In this document: positions 1-7,516 of the stretch, in pieces
How positions within the stretch are numbered: position 1 is the stretch's first letter
How the letters are laid out: each line of letters begins with the position of its first letter
Origin: Candidatus Rokuibacteriota bacterium
GTDB lineage: Bacteria > Methylomirabilota > Methylomirabilia > Rokubacteriales > CSP1-6
NCBI GenBank assembly: GCA_003220435.1
Contig: QHSL01000084.1
Coordinates: forward strand, 5,842-58,211
Reading direction: 5' to 3'
DNA length: 52,370 nucleotides
Translations under genes and position numbers: made by a program
Notes under the pieces: generated by a model
What the model was told of the DNA's origin: nothing
The model's database searches: none
Seen by the model: only the letters and a program-made list of their open reading frames with translations

Positions 1-332
1 GTGAGAAAGTCCTCGCGGGGCGGCGCGAAGATGTCGACGACCTCGGTGTCCTCGGGGAACCACGCCTCGTGCTCGACGCCGCCCGGGATCACGCCGAGGT
101 CGCCCGGGCCGCACGTCCGCTTCTCGTTGCCGAGACGGAACTCCATCTTCCCCGTGACCACCCAGAAGAGCTGCTCGTGCGGGTGCTGATGGGCGGCCGC
201 GTGGACGCCCGCCTTCATCGACCACCACACGATCATCTCTTTGTCGCCGACCAGGATCCGTCGCGTGATTTTGTCCGTGACTTTCTCCTCGGGCAGGTTC
301 CGGAGCGCGTGATAGCCCTTCATGCTTGGCAT
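1..332 (-). CDS. Cupin-domain protein (3' part cut by window edge)
   Basis: Small beta-barrel cupin of unknown substrate. About 110 codons are visible and the C-terminus lies beyond the window edge. The metal-binding cupin motif 1 is clear around residues 45-65 (HAAAHQHPHEQLFWVVTGKME), with histidines and a glutamate in place, and motif 2 follows (PGDLGVIPGGVEHE). The ATG at 332 is chosen because GGAGGAGG lies 7 bases upstream; a second ATG at 323 is possible. It points away from the monooxygenase gene at 488. Cupins of this size act as isomerases, dioxygenases or sensors, and nothing here distinguishes these roles. Confidence 0.8.
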   Translation of the reverse strand, partial: MPSMKGYHALRNLPEEKVTDKITRRILVGDKEMIVWWSMKAGVHAAAHQHPHEQLFWVVTGKMEFRLGNEKRTCGPGDLGVIPGGVEHEAWFPEDTEVVDIFAPPREDFL

Positions 333-436
333 CGGACGACCTCCTCCCGATGGGGTGCTACACGATTGATCGGAGAGCATCCGCCTGTCAAGTGACTCGC
401 GTCGCGGTCGACCCGGCTCGCCGCCGGACCACGTGC

Positions 437-442
437 TAGGCT
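437..442 (+). promoter_or_regulatory. Candidate extended -10 box (TGCTAGGCT)
   Basis: TGC directly precedes TAGGCT, resembling an extended -10. It would give an mRNA leader of about 39 bases carrying the GAGGAGG ribosome site at 477-483, ahead of the monooxygenase ATG at 488. No -35 element is recognisable, so this rests on position and a partial match. Confidence 0.3.
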
Positions 443-487
443 CGGCCTCGCCACGGGGAGGCGATCGGATCGCCTCGAGGAGGCGAT

Positions 488-1477
488 ATGGCCAGGCTCA
501 AGGTCGGCTTCATCCCCATCGAAGGCGGTGTGTATTACAAGGAAGCGCTCGACGAGGTCACCCGAGCCGAAGAGCTCGGCCTCGACTCCGTGTGGATGGA
601 AGAGCACCACTCGGTGACCAACCATTACTGGCCGTCGCCGCTGACGGTGCTCGCCGGCTTTGCGACGCGCACGTCGCGGATGATGCTCGGCACCGACATC
701 GTCGTCGCCGCCTTCCACCATCCGGTGCGCCTCGCGGAGGACGTCGCAATGCTCGACGTCATGTCCCGCGGGCGCATCACCCTCGGCATCGCGATCGGGT
801 ACAAGCCGGACGAGTTCGCGCTCTACGGCGTAGAGCTGGAACGGCGCGGTGCCAGGTTCGAGGAGCAGCTGGCGATCATGAAGGCGCTCTGGACCCAGGA
901 GCGAGTGAGCTTCAAGGGCGCGTACTACACTGTCGACGGCAGGCTCGAGCCCAAGCCCGTGACGAGGCCCCACCCGCCCCTCTGGATCGGGGGCTGGGGC
1001 GACATCACGCTCCGCCGGGCGGCAACCCTGGCCGACAACTGGATCCCCGGGCCGACCGCGGATCTCAAGCGGCTGCTCGCGGCCAAGAAGCGGTTCCTCG
1101 AGAACCGCCGCGCCGCAGGCCGAGCCGAGCCCGTTCCCGAGTGGCCCCTGACCCGCGATCTGATCATCGCCGAGACCGACCGGAAGGCCCGGGAGCTGGC
1201 CGAGGAGCACATCATGATCGCGTACCGGAGGGAGTACGCCGGCGGCTGGCGCCATCCCTTCATCGACGCCTCGATCGCGACCGATCTGGACGGGCTCATG
1301 GAGGACCGCTTCATCATCGGAGGCCCCGACCAGTGCGTCCGACAGATCCGGCGCTTCGTGGCGGAGTACGGAATGACTCATCTGATCTGCCGGACTTTCT
1401 TCCCGGGCATGCCGCACGCCCACATCATGCGCGAACTCGAGCTCATCGCGCGGGAGGTGACACCCGCGTTTCAGTAG
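488..1477 (+). CDS. LLM-class (luciferase-like) flavin-dependent oxidoreductase
   Basis: 329-residue TIM-barrel monooxygenase of the bacterial luciferase/F420 superfamily, expected to use FMNH2 or F420 on an unidentified substrate. Family signatures are the EEHHSVTNHYWPSPL segment near residues 37-51, VVAAFHHPVRLAED near 79-92, the RITLGIAIGYKPDEF segment near 103-117, and PPLWIGGWGD near 160-169. The ATG at 488 has GAGGAGG at 477-483. Length is normal for the family. It stands alone, followed by a separate transcription unit with its own -10-like box at 1500. Substrate cannot be told from sequence. Confidence 0.88.
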   Translation: MARLKVGFIPIEGGVYYKEALDEVTRAEELGLDSVWMEEHHSVTNHYWPSPLTVLAGFATRTSRMMLGTDIVVAAFHHPVRLAEDVAMLDVMSRGRITLGIAIGYKPDEFALYGVELERRGARFEEQLAIMKALWTQERVSFKGAYYTVDGRLEPKPVTRPHPPLWIGGWGDITLRRAATLADNWIPGPTADLKRLLAAKKRFLENRRAAGRAEPVPEWPLTRDLIIAETDRKARELAEEHIMIAYRREYAGGWRHPFIDASIATDLDGLMEDRFIIGGPDQCVRQIRRFVAEYGMTHLICRTFFPGMPHAHIMRELELIAREVTPAFQ

Positions 1478-1499
1478 AGCACGACTCGTAAGTATCTGA

Positions 1500-1505
1500 T
1501 ATAAT
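1500..1505 (+). promoter_or_regulatory. Perfect -10 hexamer TATAAT
   Basis: TATAAT occurs just after the monooxygenase stop codon. Predicted transcription start is near 1512, seven bases before the ATG at 1519 of the frameshifted 5' segment described next. No -35 box is evident. Confidence 0.4.
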
Positions 1506-1518
1506 GGACGCTTGCAGG

Positions 1519-1557
1519 ATGAGTTCTGTGGAAAAGGAGTGGCAGGGCTATTTCTAG
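1519..1557 (+). other. Probable out-of-frame 5' end of the DHOD-like gene
   Basis: ATG at 1519 opens a 12-codon frame reading MSSVEKEWQGYF then TAG at 1555. Dropping one base at the stop (the T at 1555) joins it smoothly to the next frame, which continues SSAYRLDRSYQWNYSHAP and runs into the DHOD-like gene without a stop. The combined N-terminus looks like natural protein and no good start codon exists in the downstream frame before GTG 1622. I infer a single-base indel, either in the organism or in the assembly. Confidence 0.5.
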
Positions 1558-1621
1558 CAGCGCCTATCGTCTCGATCGATCGTATCAGTGGAACTACTCG
1601 CACGCTCCGGCACTGCCGAAG

Positions 1622-2602
1622 GTGCGGCGACTGCCCCACGGGCAGGGCGGACGGCTCCTGGGGCGACCCATCAACTCGCGTTTGGGAGTCGCCTCGGGGC
1701 CCCTGCTGAACTCGAAGTGGGTCGAAGGCTACGCGCGGCTGGGTTTCGACATCCTGACCTATGCCACGGTGCGGTCGGCTTATCGGCCCGCTCACGGCCT
1801 CCCCAACATCCGGCCTGTGGATAACCTCGAGCAGGCTGCGGTCGTTTCCCGTCGGTCAGCCATCAACGGCAACACCACAATCGCCATCTCTCTCGGTGAG
1901 CCGTCGATGGAGCCTGCCGTGTGGCGCAAAGACGTCCGGCGGGCCAGGGAGCGGAAGGGGCCGGGCCAGCTTCTGATCGTCAGCGTGATGGGCTCGTCGG
2001 TCCCTGGCGGCGACATGGAGTCGCTCATCGAGGACTACGCCCGCTGCGCGGGGTGGGCGGCCCAAAGCGGCGCCGACGCGATCGAGGTCCATCTCGCGAC
2101 ACCCAACCCGCTCTCCGAGCAGCTCCAGATGATCTGCGAGAACGTGCCGCTGTCGGCCCACATCCTCTATCGCGTGCGGACGACAGTCGCCGTGCCGGTA
2201 CTGGCGAAGCTCGGCGCGTTCAGGACGCCGCGGCTGCTCCACGAGACGGCGACCAAGCTCGCGCCGTGGGCCAGCGGCTTCGTGCTCGTCCACGGCTTGA
2301 CGCGACGGGTCGTCGACGACAAGGGCGCCGCCGCGTTCGAAGGGCCCGGTCGCGAGCGCGCGGAGATCGTGGGTGCCCAGACGTTCGAGGTCGCATCGCG
2401 CCAGGTCGAGGAGCTACTGGCGTGGCGCAAGGCCGGCGCCTGGGACCGGGCGATCCTCGCCGTCGGCGGCATCTCGACGGTCGAGCGCGCGACCTGGCTC
2501 ATCCACGAGGGTGCCGACGCCGCGCTGGTCGCAACGGCCGCCCTCTTCGACCCCCTGATCGCCACAAGATTCCGCCAAGCCCTCTCCACCGCCGTCGCCT
2601 AA
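1622..2602 (+). CDS. Dihydroorotate dehydrogenase-like FMN-binding TIM-barrel protein
   Basis: 326 residues from GTG 1622, although the open frame extends back to 1523 and probably encodes a genuine longer N-terminus (see 1519-1557). The DHOD-like fold is supported by SRLGVASGPLLNSKWVE near residues 19-35, GADAIEVHLATPNPLSEQ near 144-161, PVLAKLGAF near 194-202 with the flavin-contacting lysine, and the C-terminal phosphate-binding GGISTVERATWLIHEGADAA. The canonical catalytic Cys/Ser loop of true DHODs is not obvious, so it may be a dihydropyrimidine-dehydrogenase-like or orphan oxidoreductase. No pyrimidine genes are nearby. Confidence 0.72.
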   Translation: MRRLPHGQGGRLLGRPINSRLGVASGPLLNSKWVEGYARLGFDILTYATVRSAYRPAHGLPNIRPVDNLEQAAVVSRRSAINGNTTIAISLGEPSMEPAVWRKDVRRARERKGPGQLLIVSVMGSSVPGGDMESLIEDYARCAGWAAQSGADAIEVHLATPNPLSEQLQMICENVPLSAHILYRVRTTVAVPVLAKLGAFRTPRLLHETATKLAPWASGFVLVHGLTRRVVDDKGAAAFEGPGRERAEIVGAQTFEVASRQVEELLAWRKAGAWDRAILAVGGISTVERATWLIHEGADAALVATAALFDPLIATRFRQALSTAVA

Positions 2603-2747
2603 CCGCGGGCCTCGTCCTCTGGGCCAGCAACCCGCTGCTCGTGCACCGCTCAGCGCAGCCTGAACCAGCCGACCAAGTGACACCGCGCTGCGCTTACGCC
2701 GAACTCGGCGCTGCTCGTGGCGCTCAGGCCGAGCGAGTCCGACGCAC
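2603..2747 (+). other. Intergenic spacer, no gene seen
   Basis: Between the DHOD-like stop and the hairpin element at 2748 there is GC-rich sequence with one short hairpin (CGCCGA-ac-TCGGCG near 2699-2712) but no T-run. No coding potential or promoter is recognisable. Confidence 0.5.
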
Positions 2748-2882
2748 GTGGGCCGGGGCGGGGGCGGGCGGTGGGCCCTGCGCAACCTGTGTAGTCAGCC
2801 TCGCTAGAGCCGCCGACCGAGAGACACCCCCTGACGCACTGTGGCTAGCAGGTTGCGCGGGGCCCACCGCGCCCCGGCCCAC
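2748..2882 (+). repeat. Intergenic hairpin element, copy A
   Basis: Two long arms pair: 2748-2789 with 2849-2882. They match over 34 bases with one mismatch and an 8-base bulge in the left arm. The loop edge carries GTGTAGTCAGC at 2789-2799, followed by CTCGC, and the loop closes with GGCTAGCA. Copies B (5783-5911) and C (49985-50129) have the same plan and loop-edge motif but different arm sequences. Arms end in ACC and restart with GGT in all three. It sits between two plus-strand genes. Confidence 0.75.
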
Positions 2883-2921
2883 CCCCCGGCCGACTCAGAA
2901 GCGTGTGCTACGCTACGACGC

Positions 2922-3917
2922 GTGCGCTGGCTGATAGTTCTTCCGTTTGAGCGCCCCGGGCTCATGGGGATGGACTTCGCCGTCGAGCTACGCGAGCTGG
3001 GGCACGAGGTCGGCACGTTCGCCTACCGCCGGGACAACACGCTCTACAAGAACCGGGGCTCCAAGGCGCTCTACCAGCGACTCATCCTCCGTCGCCTCGA
3101 GCGCGCCTGCGTGAGCTTCCAGCCGTCGATCGTACTCGTCGTCAAGGGTGGGCCAATCACGCCCGACGCGATACGGCGTCTGAAGGGTCGGAGCGACGCG
3201 CTCTTCGTGAACTACTTCCCCGACAACCCGCTCTGGATGCTCCCATTCGAGTGCATCGAGCCCTACGACCTCTTCTTCACCAAGGACCGCCACGCGCTGA
3301 TCAGCCTGCAGCAGGTCGGCCTCGCCAACGTCCGCTACATGCCGCTCTACTGCATCCCGGCCGATCACCATCCGGTGACGCCGACCAACGAGGAGCGCGT
3401 GCGCTACGGCGCCGCCGTCTCGCTCGTCGGGAGCCGATACGCCTACCGTGAGCGTCTCGTGCAGGCGCTGGCCGGCTATCCGCTCCGGATCTGGGGCGCC
3501 GGCTGGCGGCACGCCAAAGATCCGGCCATCCGACGGATGGTCGCTGGCGGTCCGGTGTGGGGACACACGAAGCGTCTCGTCTACTCCGCCTCGACGGTGT
3601 CGCTGAACCACCACCACCCGATGAACGACATCGTCGGCACCAACAACCGCACCTTCGAGCTGGCCGCCGCGGGAGGGTGCCAGCTCGCGAGCTACCGCGA
3701 GGATCTCACGAGCCTGTTCAAGCCGGGCGAGGAGATCCTCGTCTATCGGGACCTCGGCGAGCTGCGCCGCCACCTCGATCACTACGTCGCCCGTCCGGAC
3801 GAGGCGCGCGCCATCGGTGAGAACGCCCGCCGCCGCGCGCTCGCGGAGCACACGCTCCGCCACCGGATCGAGGAAATGCTCGAGGCCGTCGAGACCACGT
3901 TCGGGAAGCGGTCGTGA
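2922..3917 (+). CDS. CgeB-type glycosyltransferase
   Basis: 331-residue GT-B-like protein. It starts at GTG 2922 (RWLIVLPFERPG), has an N-terminal Rossmann half with FQPSIVLVVKGGPI near residues 67-80 and NYFPDNPLWML near 98-108, and a C-terminal half containing SLNHHHPMNDIVGTNNRTFE near 227-246 and AAGGCQLASYREDL near 249-262, typical of the CgeB/glycosyl transferases group 1 C-terminal family. Sugar donor and acceptor are unknown. Weak extended -10 TGCTACGCT at 2906-2914 would put the transcript start at about 2921, suggesting a leaderless mRNA. It overlaps thrC by 4 bases (GTGA), so the two are probably co-translated. Confidence 0.78.
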   Translation: MRWLIVLPFERPGLMGMDFAVELRELGHEVGTFAYRRDNTLYKNRGSKALYQRLILRRLERACVSFQPSIVLVVKGGPITPDAIRRLKGRSDALFVNYFPDNPLWMLPFECIEPYDLFFTKDRHALISLQQVGLANVRYMPLYCIPADHHPVTPTNEERVRYGAAVSLVGSRYAYRERLVQALAGYPLRIWGAGWRHAKDPAIRRMVAGGPVWGHTKRLVYSASTVSLNHHHPMNDIVGTNNRTFELAAAGGCQLASYREDLTSLFKPGEEILVYRDLGELRRHLDHYVARPDEARAIGENARRRALAEHTLRHRIEEMLEAVETTFGKRS

Positions 3918-5134
3918 GCGACTCGCTGGCGCAGAGCCTCACCTGCATCGAGTGCGGCGCCGCGCACCCGCTGACCTACCGGCTCGAGTGCGAGCGGTGT
4001 CACGGCCTGCTGGAGCTGCGGTACGACATCGCTCGCCTCGAGAAGGACGGGCCGGCTCTCTTGAGGGGCACGGGGCTCTGGCGCTACGCGCCCGTCCTGC
4101 CCATCGGCGATCCCGCGCATCGGGTGACGCTCGGCGAGGGCGCCACGCCGCTCCTCGACTGCCCCCGGCTCGCGGCCGAGATGGGCGTGCGCCGGCTGCT
4201 GCTGAAGTTCGACGGGCCGAACCCGACCGGCACCGTGAAAGACCGGTCGTCGGCCACCGCCGTGGGCGCGGCGCTCCAGTTCGGCTACCGGGCCACGTCG
4301 GTCGTCAGCTCGGGCAACGCCGGCTCGTCGATCGCCGCCTACTCGGCGCGTGCCGGGCTCCGCTCGCTGATCTTCGCCTACGAGCGGGCGTCGGCGCCGA
4401 AGCTCCTGCACATGGCGGCGACCACGACGGATCTCGTCATCTACAAAGGGGTCTACGACGATCTCATCTCGATCTGGGACCGGCTCGTCGAGGAGCGGTT
4501 GTTCTTCGACTGCGGCGCCTCGCGCAACGCGTACAAGCAGGAAGGCAAGAAGACCCTCGCCTACGAGATCGCCGAGCAGACAGGCTGGACGCCGCCCGAC
4601 GTCGTCGTCGCTCCCGTCGCGGTCGGCGAGACGTTCATCGCGACCGCGCGCGGCTTCCGCGAGATGCGCGAGGCCGGTTGGATCGCGCGTGCGCCGATGA
4701 TGGTGGCGGCCCAGGCGACGCGAGCGAACGCCGTCGCGCGCGCGTTCCGCGACGGCACGGCGATCATCCCGCTCACGATCGGCTACACCGTGGCCGAGGG
4801 GCTCGCCGCCGGCAACCCCGGCAAGAAAGGCGAGTGGGTCCTGCGGCTGCTGCGCGAGGGCAAGGGGCTGGCCGGCGACGCCGAGGACGACGAGATCCTC
4901 GCCACCCAGCGGAAGCTCGCGCGGGTCGAGGGCATCTGGGCCGGACCCACCGGCGTCGCCACGCTGGCCGTGCTCGCGCGCCTCGTCGCGCAGCAGCAGC
5001 TCGATCCGGCACAGACCGTCTGCGCGATCATCAGCGAAACGGGGCTGAAGACGGAAGCGGAGCCGCCCGGCCGGACGGGGATCGCCTTCGACCACGACTC
5101 GCTCAGGCGCCTCGTCACCGAGCGCCTAGCCTAG
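3914..5134 (+). CDS. thrC: Threonine synthase
   Basis: 406-residue PLP enzyme converting O-phosphohomoserine to threonine. An N-terminal zinc-ribbon-like segment holds cysteine pairs in LTCIECGAAH and LECERCHG, as in many bacterial and archaeal threonine synthases. The PLP lysine lies in NPTGTVKDRSS near residue 111, and SSGNAGSSIAA near 134-144 is the substrate-loop motif. The C-terminal VCAIISETGLKTE closes the fold-type II domain. Starts at GTG 3914 inside the stop of the glycosyltransferase gene and is followed directly by the glycosylase gene. Other fold II enzymes are possible but the zinc-ribbon plus motif set favours ThrC. Confidence 0.85.
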   Translation: MSDSLAQSLTCIECGAAHPLTYRLECERCHGLLELRYDIARLEKDGPALLRGTGLWRYAPVLPIGDPAHRVTLGEGATPLLDCPRLAAEMGVRRLLLKFDGPNPTGTVKDRSSATAVGAALQFGYRATSVVSSGNAGSSIAAYSARAGLRSLIFAYERASAPKLLHMAATTTDLVIYKGVYDDLISIWDRLVEERLFFDCGASRNAYKQEGKKTLAYEIAEQTGWTPPDVVVAPVAVGETFIATARGFREMREAGWIARAPMMVAAQATRANAVARAFRDGTAIIPLTIGYTVAEGLAAGNPGKKGEWVLRLLREGKGLAGDAEDDEILATQRKLARVEGIWAGPTGVATLAVLARLVAQQQLDPAQTVCAIISETGLKTEAEPPGRTGIAFDHDSLRRLVTERLA

Positions 5135-5707
5135 GTGCCGCTGCCCCGACGCTTTTACCTGCGGCCAGCCCGCGCCGTCGCGCGTGACCTGCTCGGCTGT
5201 GTCATGGTCGCGCGACGCGGGCGCACGGTGACCGCGGGCCGGATCGTGGAGACCGAGGCGTACCTGGGGCCCGAGGACGCCGCCTCCCACGCCGCGTTCA
5301 GACCGGGCAGCCACTCGCTCTTCTATGGACCGGGTGGCTTCGCCTACGTCTACCTGAACTACGGGATCCACTGCTGCTTCAATGCGATTGCGAACCCGGC
5401 CGGACAGCCGGGGTGCGTTCTCGTCCGCGCGCTCGAGCCCGTCGTCGGCCTCTCGGCCATGGCCAGGCGGCGCCGGGTCAAGCCCGGCGCGCGCCGGCTG
5501 GCCAGCGGCCCCGGCAACCTCACGCGCGCGCTCGGCATCACCTGGCGCGACAACGGCGCCGACCTCACGCGCGGGCGTCTCACGATCGAGCCTCCCGATG
5601 CGCCCCGCGACTTCCGCGTCGTCGCGGGCCCCCGCATCGGCATCACGCGCGCCGCCCACCTCCGCCTACGCTTCTGGATCGCCGGCAACCCCCACGTCTC
5701 CCGCTGA
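5135..5707 (+). CDS. 3-methyladenine DNA glycosylase (AAG/MPG family)
   Basis: 190-residue base-excision enzyme removing alkylated purines. Signature motifs: RDLLGCVMVARRG near residues 16-28, RIVETEAYLGPEDAASHAA near 36-54 with the catalytic glutamate, SLFYGPGGFAYVYLNYGIH near 61-79, CVLVRALEP near 94-102 and LASGPGNLTRALGI near 125-138. Length is typical. GTG start lies immediately after the thrC TAG, so translation is probably coupled. Product-level annotation is firm; the damage spectrum is inferred from the family. Confidence 0.92.
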   Translation: MPLPRRFYLRPARAVARDLLGCVMVARRGRTVTAGRIVETEAYLGPEDAASHAAFRPGSHSLFYGPGGFAYVYLNYGIHCCFNAIANPAGQPGCVLVRALEPVVGLSAMARRRRVKPGARRLASGPGNLTRALGITWRDNGADLTRGRLTIEPPDAPRDFRVVAGPRIGITRAAHLRLRFWIAGNPHVSR

Positions 5708-5782
5708 TCCCCACGCCCGCGTCCGGGCGAGGGGCGTTCGCGAGCCCAGTCTGCCGGAATGTCGCCTGGCGAAGTATCGCCT

Positions 5783-5911
5783 GTGTCGTGGGGGCGGGGA
5801 CGACCCGGCGCGACCCGTGTAGTCAGCGTTGCCGCGCCTGGAGCAGTGAAGCAGGTCACCCGGTATCGCAGCCGTCGTGGTCGCGCCGGGTCGTCCCCGC
5901 CCCCACGACAC
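5783..5911 (+). repeat. Intergenic hairpin element, copy B (perfect 33-bp arms)
   Basis: Arms 5783-5815 and 5879-5911 are perfect reverse complements over 33 bases. The 63-base loop starts with C then GTGTAGTCAGC at 5817-5827 and GTTGC, matching copies A and C. It lies between the converging glycosylase and metallo-hydrolase genes, 20 bases from the stop of the latter, so it could serve as a two-way terminator. No T-run follows either arm. Confidence 0.85.
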
Positions 5912-5931
5912 GGGCGCCGCGCCGCCGAGCG

Positions 5932-6705
5932 CTAGAGCGGATAGGGAACGAGCTCGCGCGCGATCTCGACGTCGCCGGCGAATCGAGCGCGCGCCTCGGC
6001 CGCCAGCGCGTCCACGTCGTCGTGGTACTCGGCGCCGATGTGCGCGAGGATCAGCCGCCGCACGCCTGAGCGCGCCGCGACGTCGCCGGCCTCCGCGGCC
6101 GTCGAGTGCGCGCCCACGTGGCCGCGATCGCGCTCCGAGTAGGTGGCGTCGTGAACGAGCGTGTCGGCGCCGCCGGCCAGCGCAACGACCGCGTCGCAGG
6201 GCCGCGTGTCCGACGAATAGACGACGCTCCGGCCTCGCGCCGCGTCGACCCGCACGGCGAAGTTGGGCATCGTGCCGTGCACGTTCGGCGAGGTCCGCAC
6301 GGCCAGAGGGCCCAGGTCGAAGGCGCGGGCGCCCTCGGCGAGCGCGATCGCGCGTACCGTCAGCGCGAACATCCCCGGACGCTCGAGCGTGTTGAACAGG
6401 CTGAGCAGACTCCGCAGGGGCTCCACGTGCTCCGGCCGACAGTAAATGGTCATCGGCGCCCGGCGTCCGAGCACGGACAGATTGCGGACGAGCGCAGGCA
6501 AACCGTACGCGTGGTCGGGATGAATGTGCGTGATGACGACGACGGCCAGCGCGTCGGGGTCGACGCCGGCGCGCCGGAGCTTCTGGATCGGGCTGCCCCC
6601 GCAATCGATCAGCATCGCCCCTTGCGGGACGACGAACACGATCGACGTCGTATCGCGAACGGCTGACGGGATCGAGCCCGACGTGCCGAGGAACGCGAAG
6701 TGCAT
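5932..6705 (-). CDS. MBL-fold metallo-hydrolase (RNase Z-like)
   Basis: 257-residue metallo-beta-lactamase-fold hydrolase. N-terminal FLGTSGSIPSAVRDTTS matches the RNase Z/ElaC-type entry, THIHPDHAYG near residues 59-68 is the HxHxDH zinc motif, VVYSSDTRPCD near 165-175 supplies the bridging aspartate, and LVHDATY follows. The RNase Z exosite arm is not evident, so tRNA 3' processing is only one possibility; arylsulfatase- or phosphodiesterase-like activity is equally plausible. ATG 6705 overlaps the upstream gene's TGA by one base (TGATG), so the pair is co-translated. Confidence 0.82.
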   Translation of the reverse strand: MHFAFLGTSGSIPSAVRDTTSIVFVVPQGAMLIDCGGSPIQKLRRAGVDPDALAVVVITHIHPDHAYGLPALVRNLSVLGRRAPMTIYCRPEHVEPLRSLLSLFNTLERPGMFALTVRAIALAEGARAFDLGPLAVRTSPNVHGTMPNFAVRVDAARGRSVVYSSDTRPCDAVVALAGGADTLVHDATYSERDRGHVGAHSTAAEAGDVAARSGVRRLILAHIGAEYHDDVDALAAEARARFAGDVEIARELVPYPL

Positions 6706-7463
6706 CAGTGCTCCCGGCGAAGCGCCTCGGGATCGAAGAGCGCGTCGGGGGGATTCGTGTTGGCCTGGATCGAGCGGACCGTGATCAGCACCAGGAGCCT
6801 CCCGTCGATGAACGCCTCCTGGCGGCGAGGAAAAAAATACGCCCCGGTCAGCGGACGATGCTCCGAGAGCGCCAGGTCGACCAGCTTGGGGCCGTTCGGC
6901 AGCCGCTCGCGGGTCACGAGGCGGACGACGCCGTATTCGGCGTCGAGCCAGACGGCGGGCACGTCGCGCTCGCCGGGGCGGGCGCCGATCACCGTGACCG
7001 ATCGCCCTCCCACTTGCGTCACGTGGCTGACGTCGTCCCGCACGCCGCGCGCGTGCCAGTCCGCCAGCAAGTCGGCGGCCCGCCGCTGCAACGGAACGAT
7101 CACGCTCGCGAGCGCCCGCACCGGCTCGACGACGGGGGCGTCGTAGACCTTGCCATCGGCCCGACGCACCCAGGCGCGGTTGCCGACGGTCACCTGGACC
7201 TCGCGCTGGCCCTCGAGGAACTGCTCGAGGCGCTGGCGCTGCGGGAGCTTGAAGAGCATGCGCTGCTCGCCGGCGGAGATCGGGTGCCGCCCGTCCTGAT
7301 GGTAGAGGGTGAGGCTTTGCTGGATCACCAGGTCGCTGATGCGAACGTCGGCGAGCCGGCTCACGAAGGCTTCGACGGCGGCCCGGGCATCCTGCGCCGC
7401 CGCGCTGGGCGCGCCCACACTGATCGCGATCAGCACGAGCCATAGGACGCGGGCGCACGCCAC
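6705..7463 (-). CDS. Secreted protein of unknown function, outer-membrane lipoprotein-sorting-like
   Basis: 252 residues from GTG 7463. The N-terminus is a signal peptide (VLWLVLIAISVG core, AAAQDA cleavage site). The rest alternates beta-strand-like stretches: QSLTLYHQDG, RMLFKLPQRQRLEQ, VTVGNRAWVRRADGKVYD and VWLDAEYGVVRLVTRE. This pattern resembles LolA/LolB or DUF1571-type lipid-binding barrels, but that is inference. A TATAAC box at 7471-7476 puts the transcript start within a base of the GTG, so the mRNA is probably leaderless. Divergent from tolQ. Confidence 0.65.
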   Translation of the reverse strand: MACARVLWLVLIAISVGAPSAAAQDARAAVEAFVSRLADVRISDLVIQQSLTLYHQDGRHPISAGEQRMLFKLPQRQRLEQFLEGQREVQVTVGNRAWVRRADGKVYDAPVVEPVRALASVIVPLQRRAADLLADWHARGVRDDVSHVTQVGGRSVTVIGARPGERDVPAVWLDAEYGVVRLVTRERLPNGPKLVDLALSEHRPLTGAYFFPRRQEAFIDGRLLVLITVRSIQANTNPPDALFDPEALRREH

Positions 7464-7470
7464 GGTTGTG

Positions 7471-7476
7471 GTTATA
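7471..7476 (-). promoter_or_regulatory. -10 box TATAAC for a leaderless transcript
   Basis: On the minus strand TATAAC ends 7 bases before position 7464, and the GTG start is at 7463. This spacing leaves no room for a ribosome-binding site. It overlaps the opposing tolQ -10 box. Confidence 0.4.
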
Positions 7477-7478
7477 AT
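7473..7478 (+). promoter_or_regulatory. -10 box TATAAT of the tol-pal operon
   Basis: TATAAT predicts a transcript start near 7485 and a leader of about 32 bases that contains AAGGAG at 7506-7511, well spaced from GTG 7517. No -35 match. Shares bases with the divergent minus-strand -10 box. Confidence 0.45.
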
Positions 7479-7516
7479 GCTTACGATGCGCGGAACGCAA
7501 ACAATAAGGAGCGCCT

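Noticed and set aside
1550-1560. Programmed +1 frameshift in the DHOD-like gene
   Set aside because: TTC TAG lacks the slippery codon and upstream Shine-Dalgarno-like stimulus of prfB-type sites; an indel is simpler.
320-1795. 491-codon minus-strand open frame opposite the monooxygenase gene
   Set aside because: Composition is Arg/Gly/Asp/His-rich shadow of a GC-rich gene; the plus-strand product matches a known family over its whole length.
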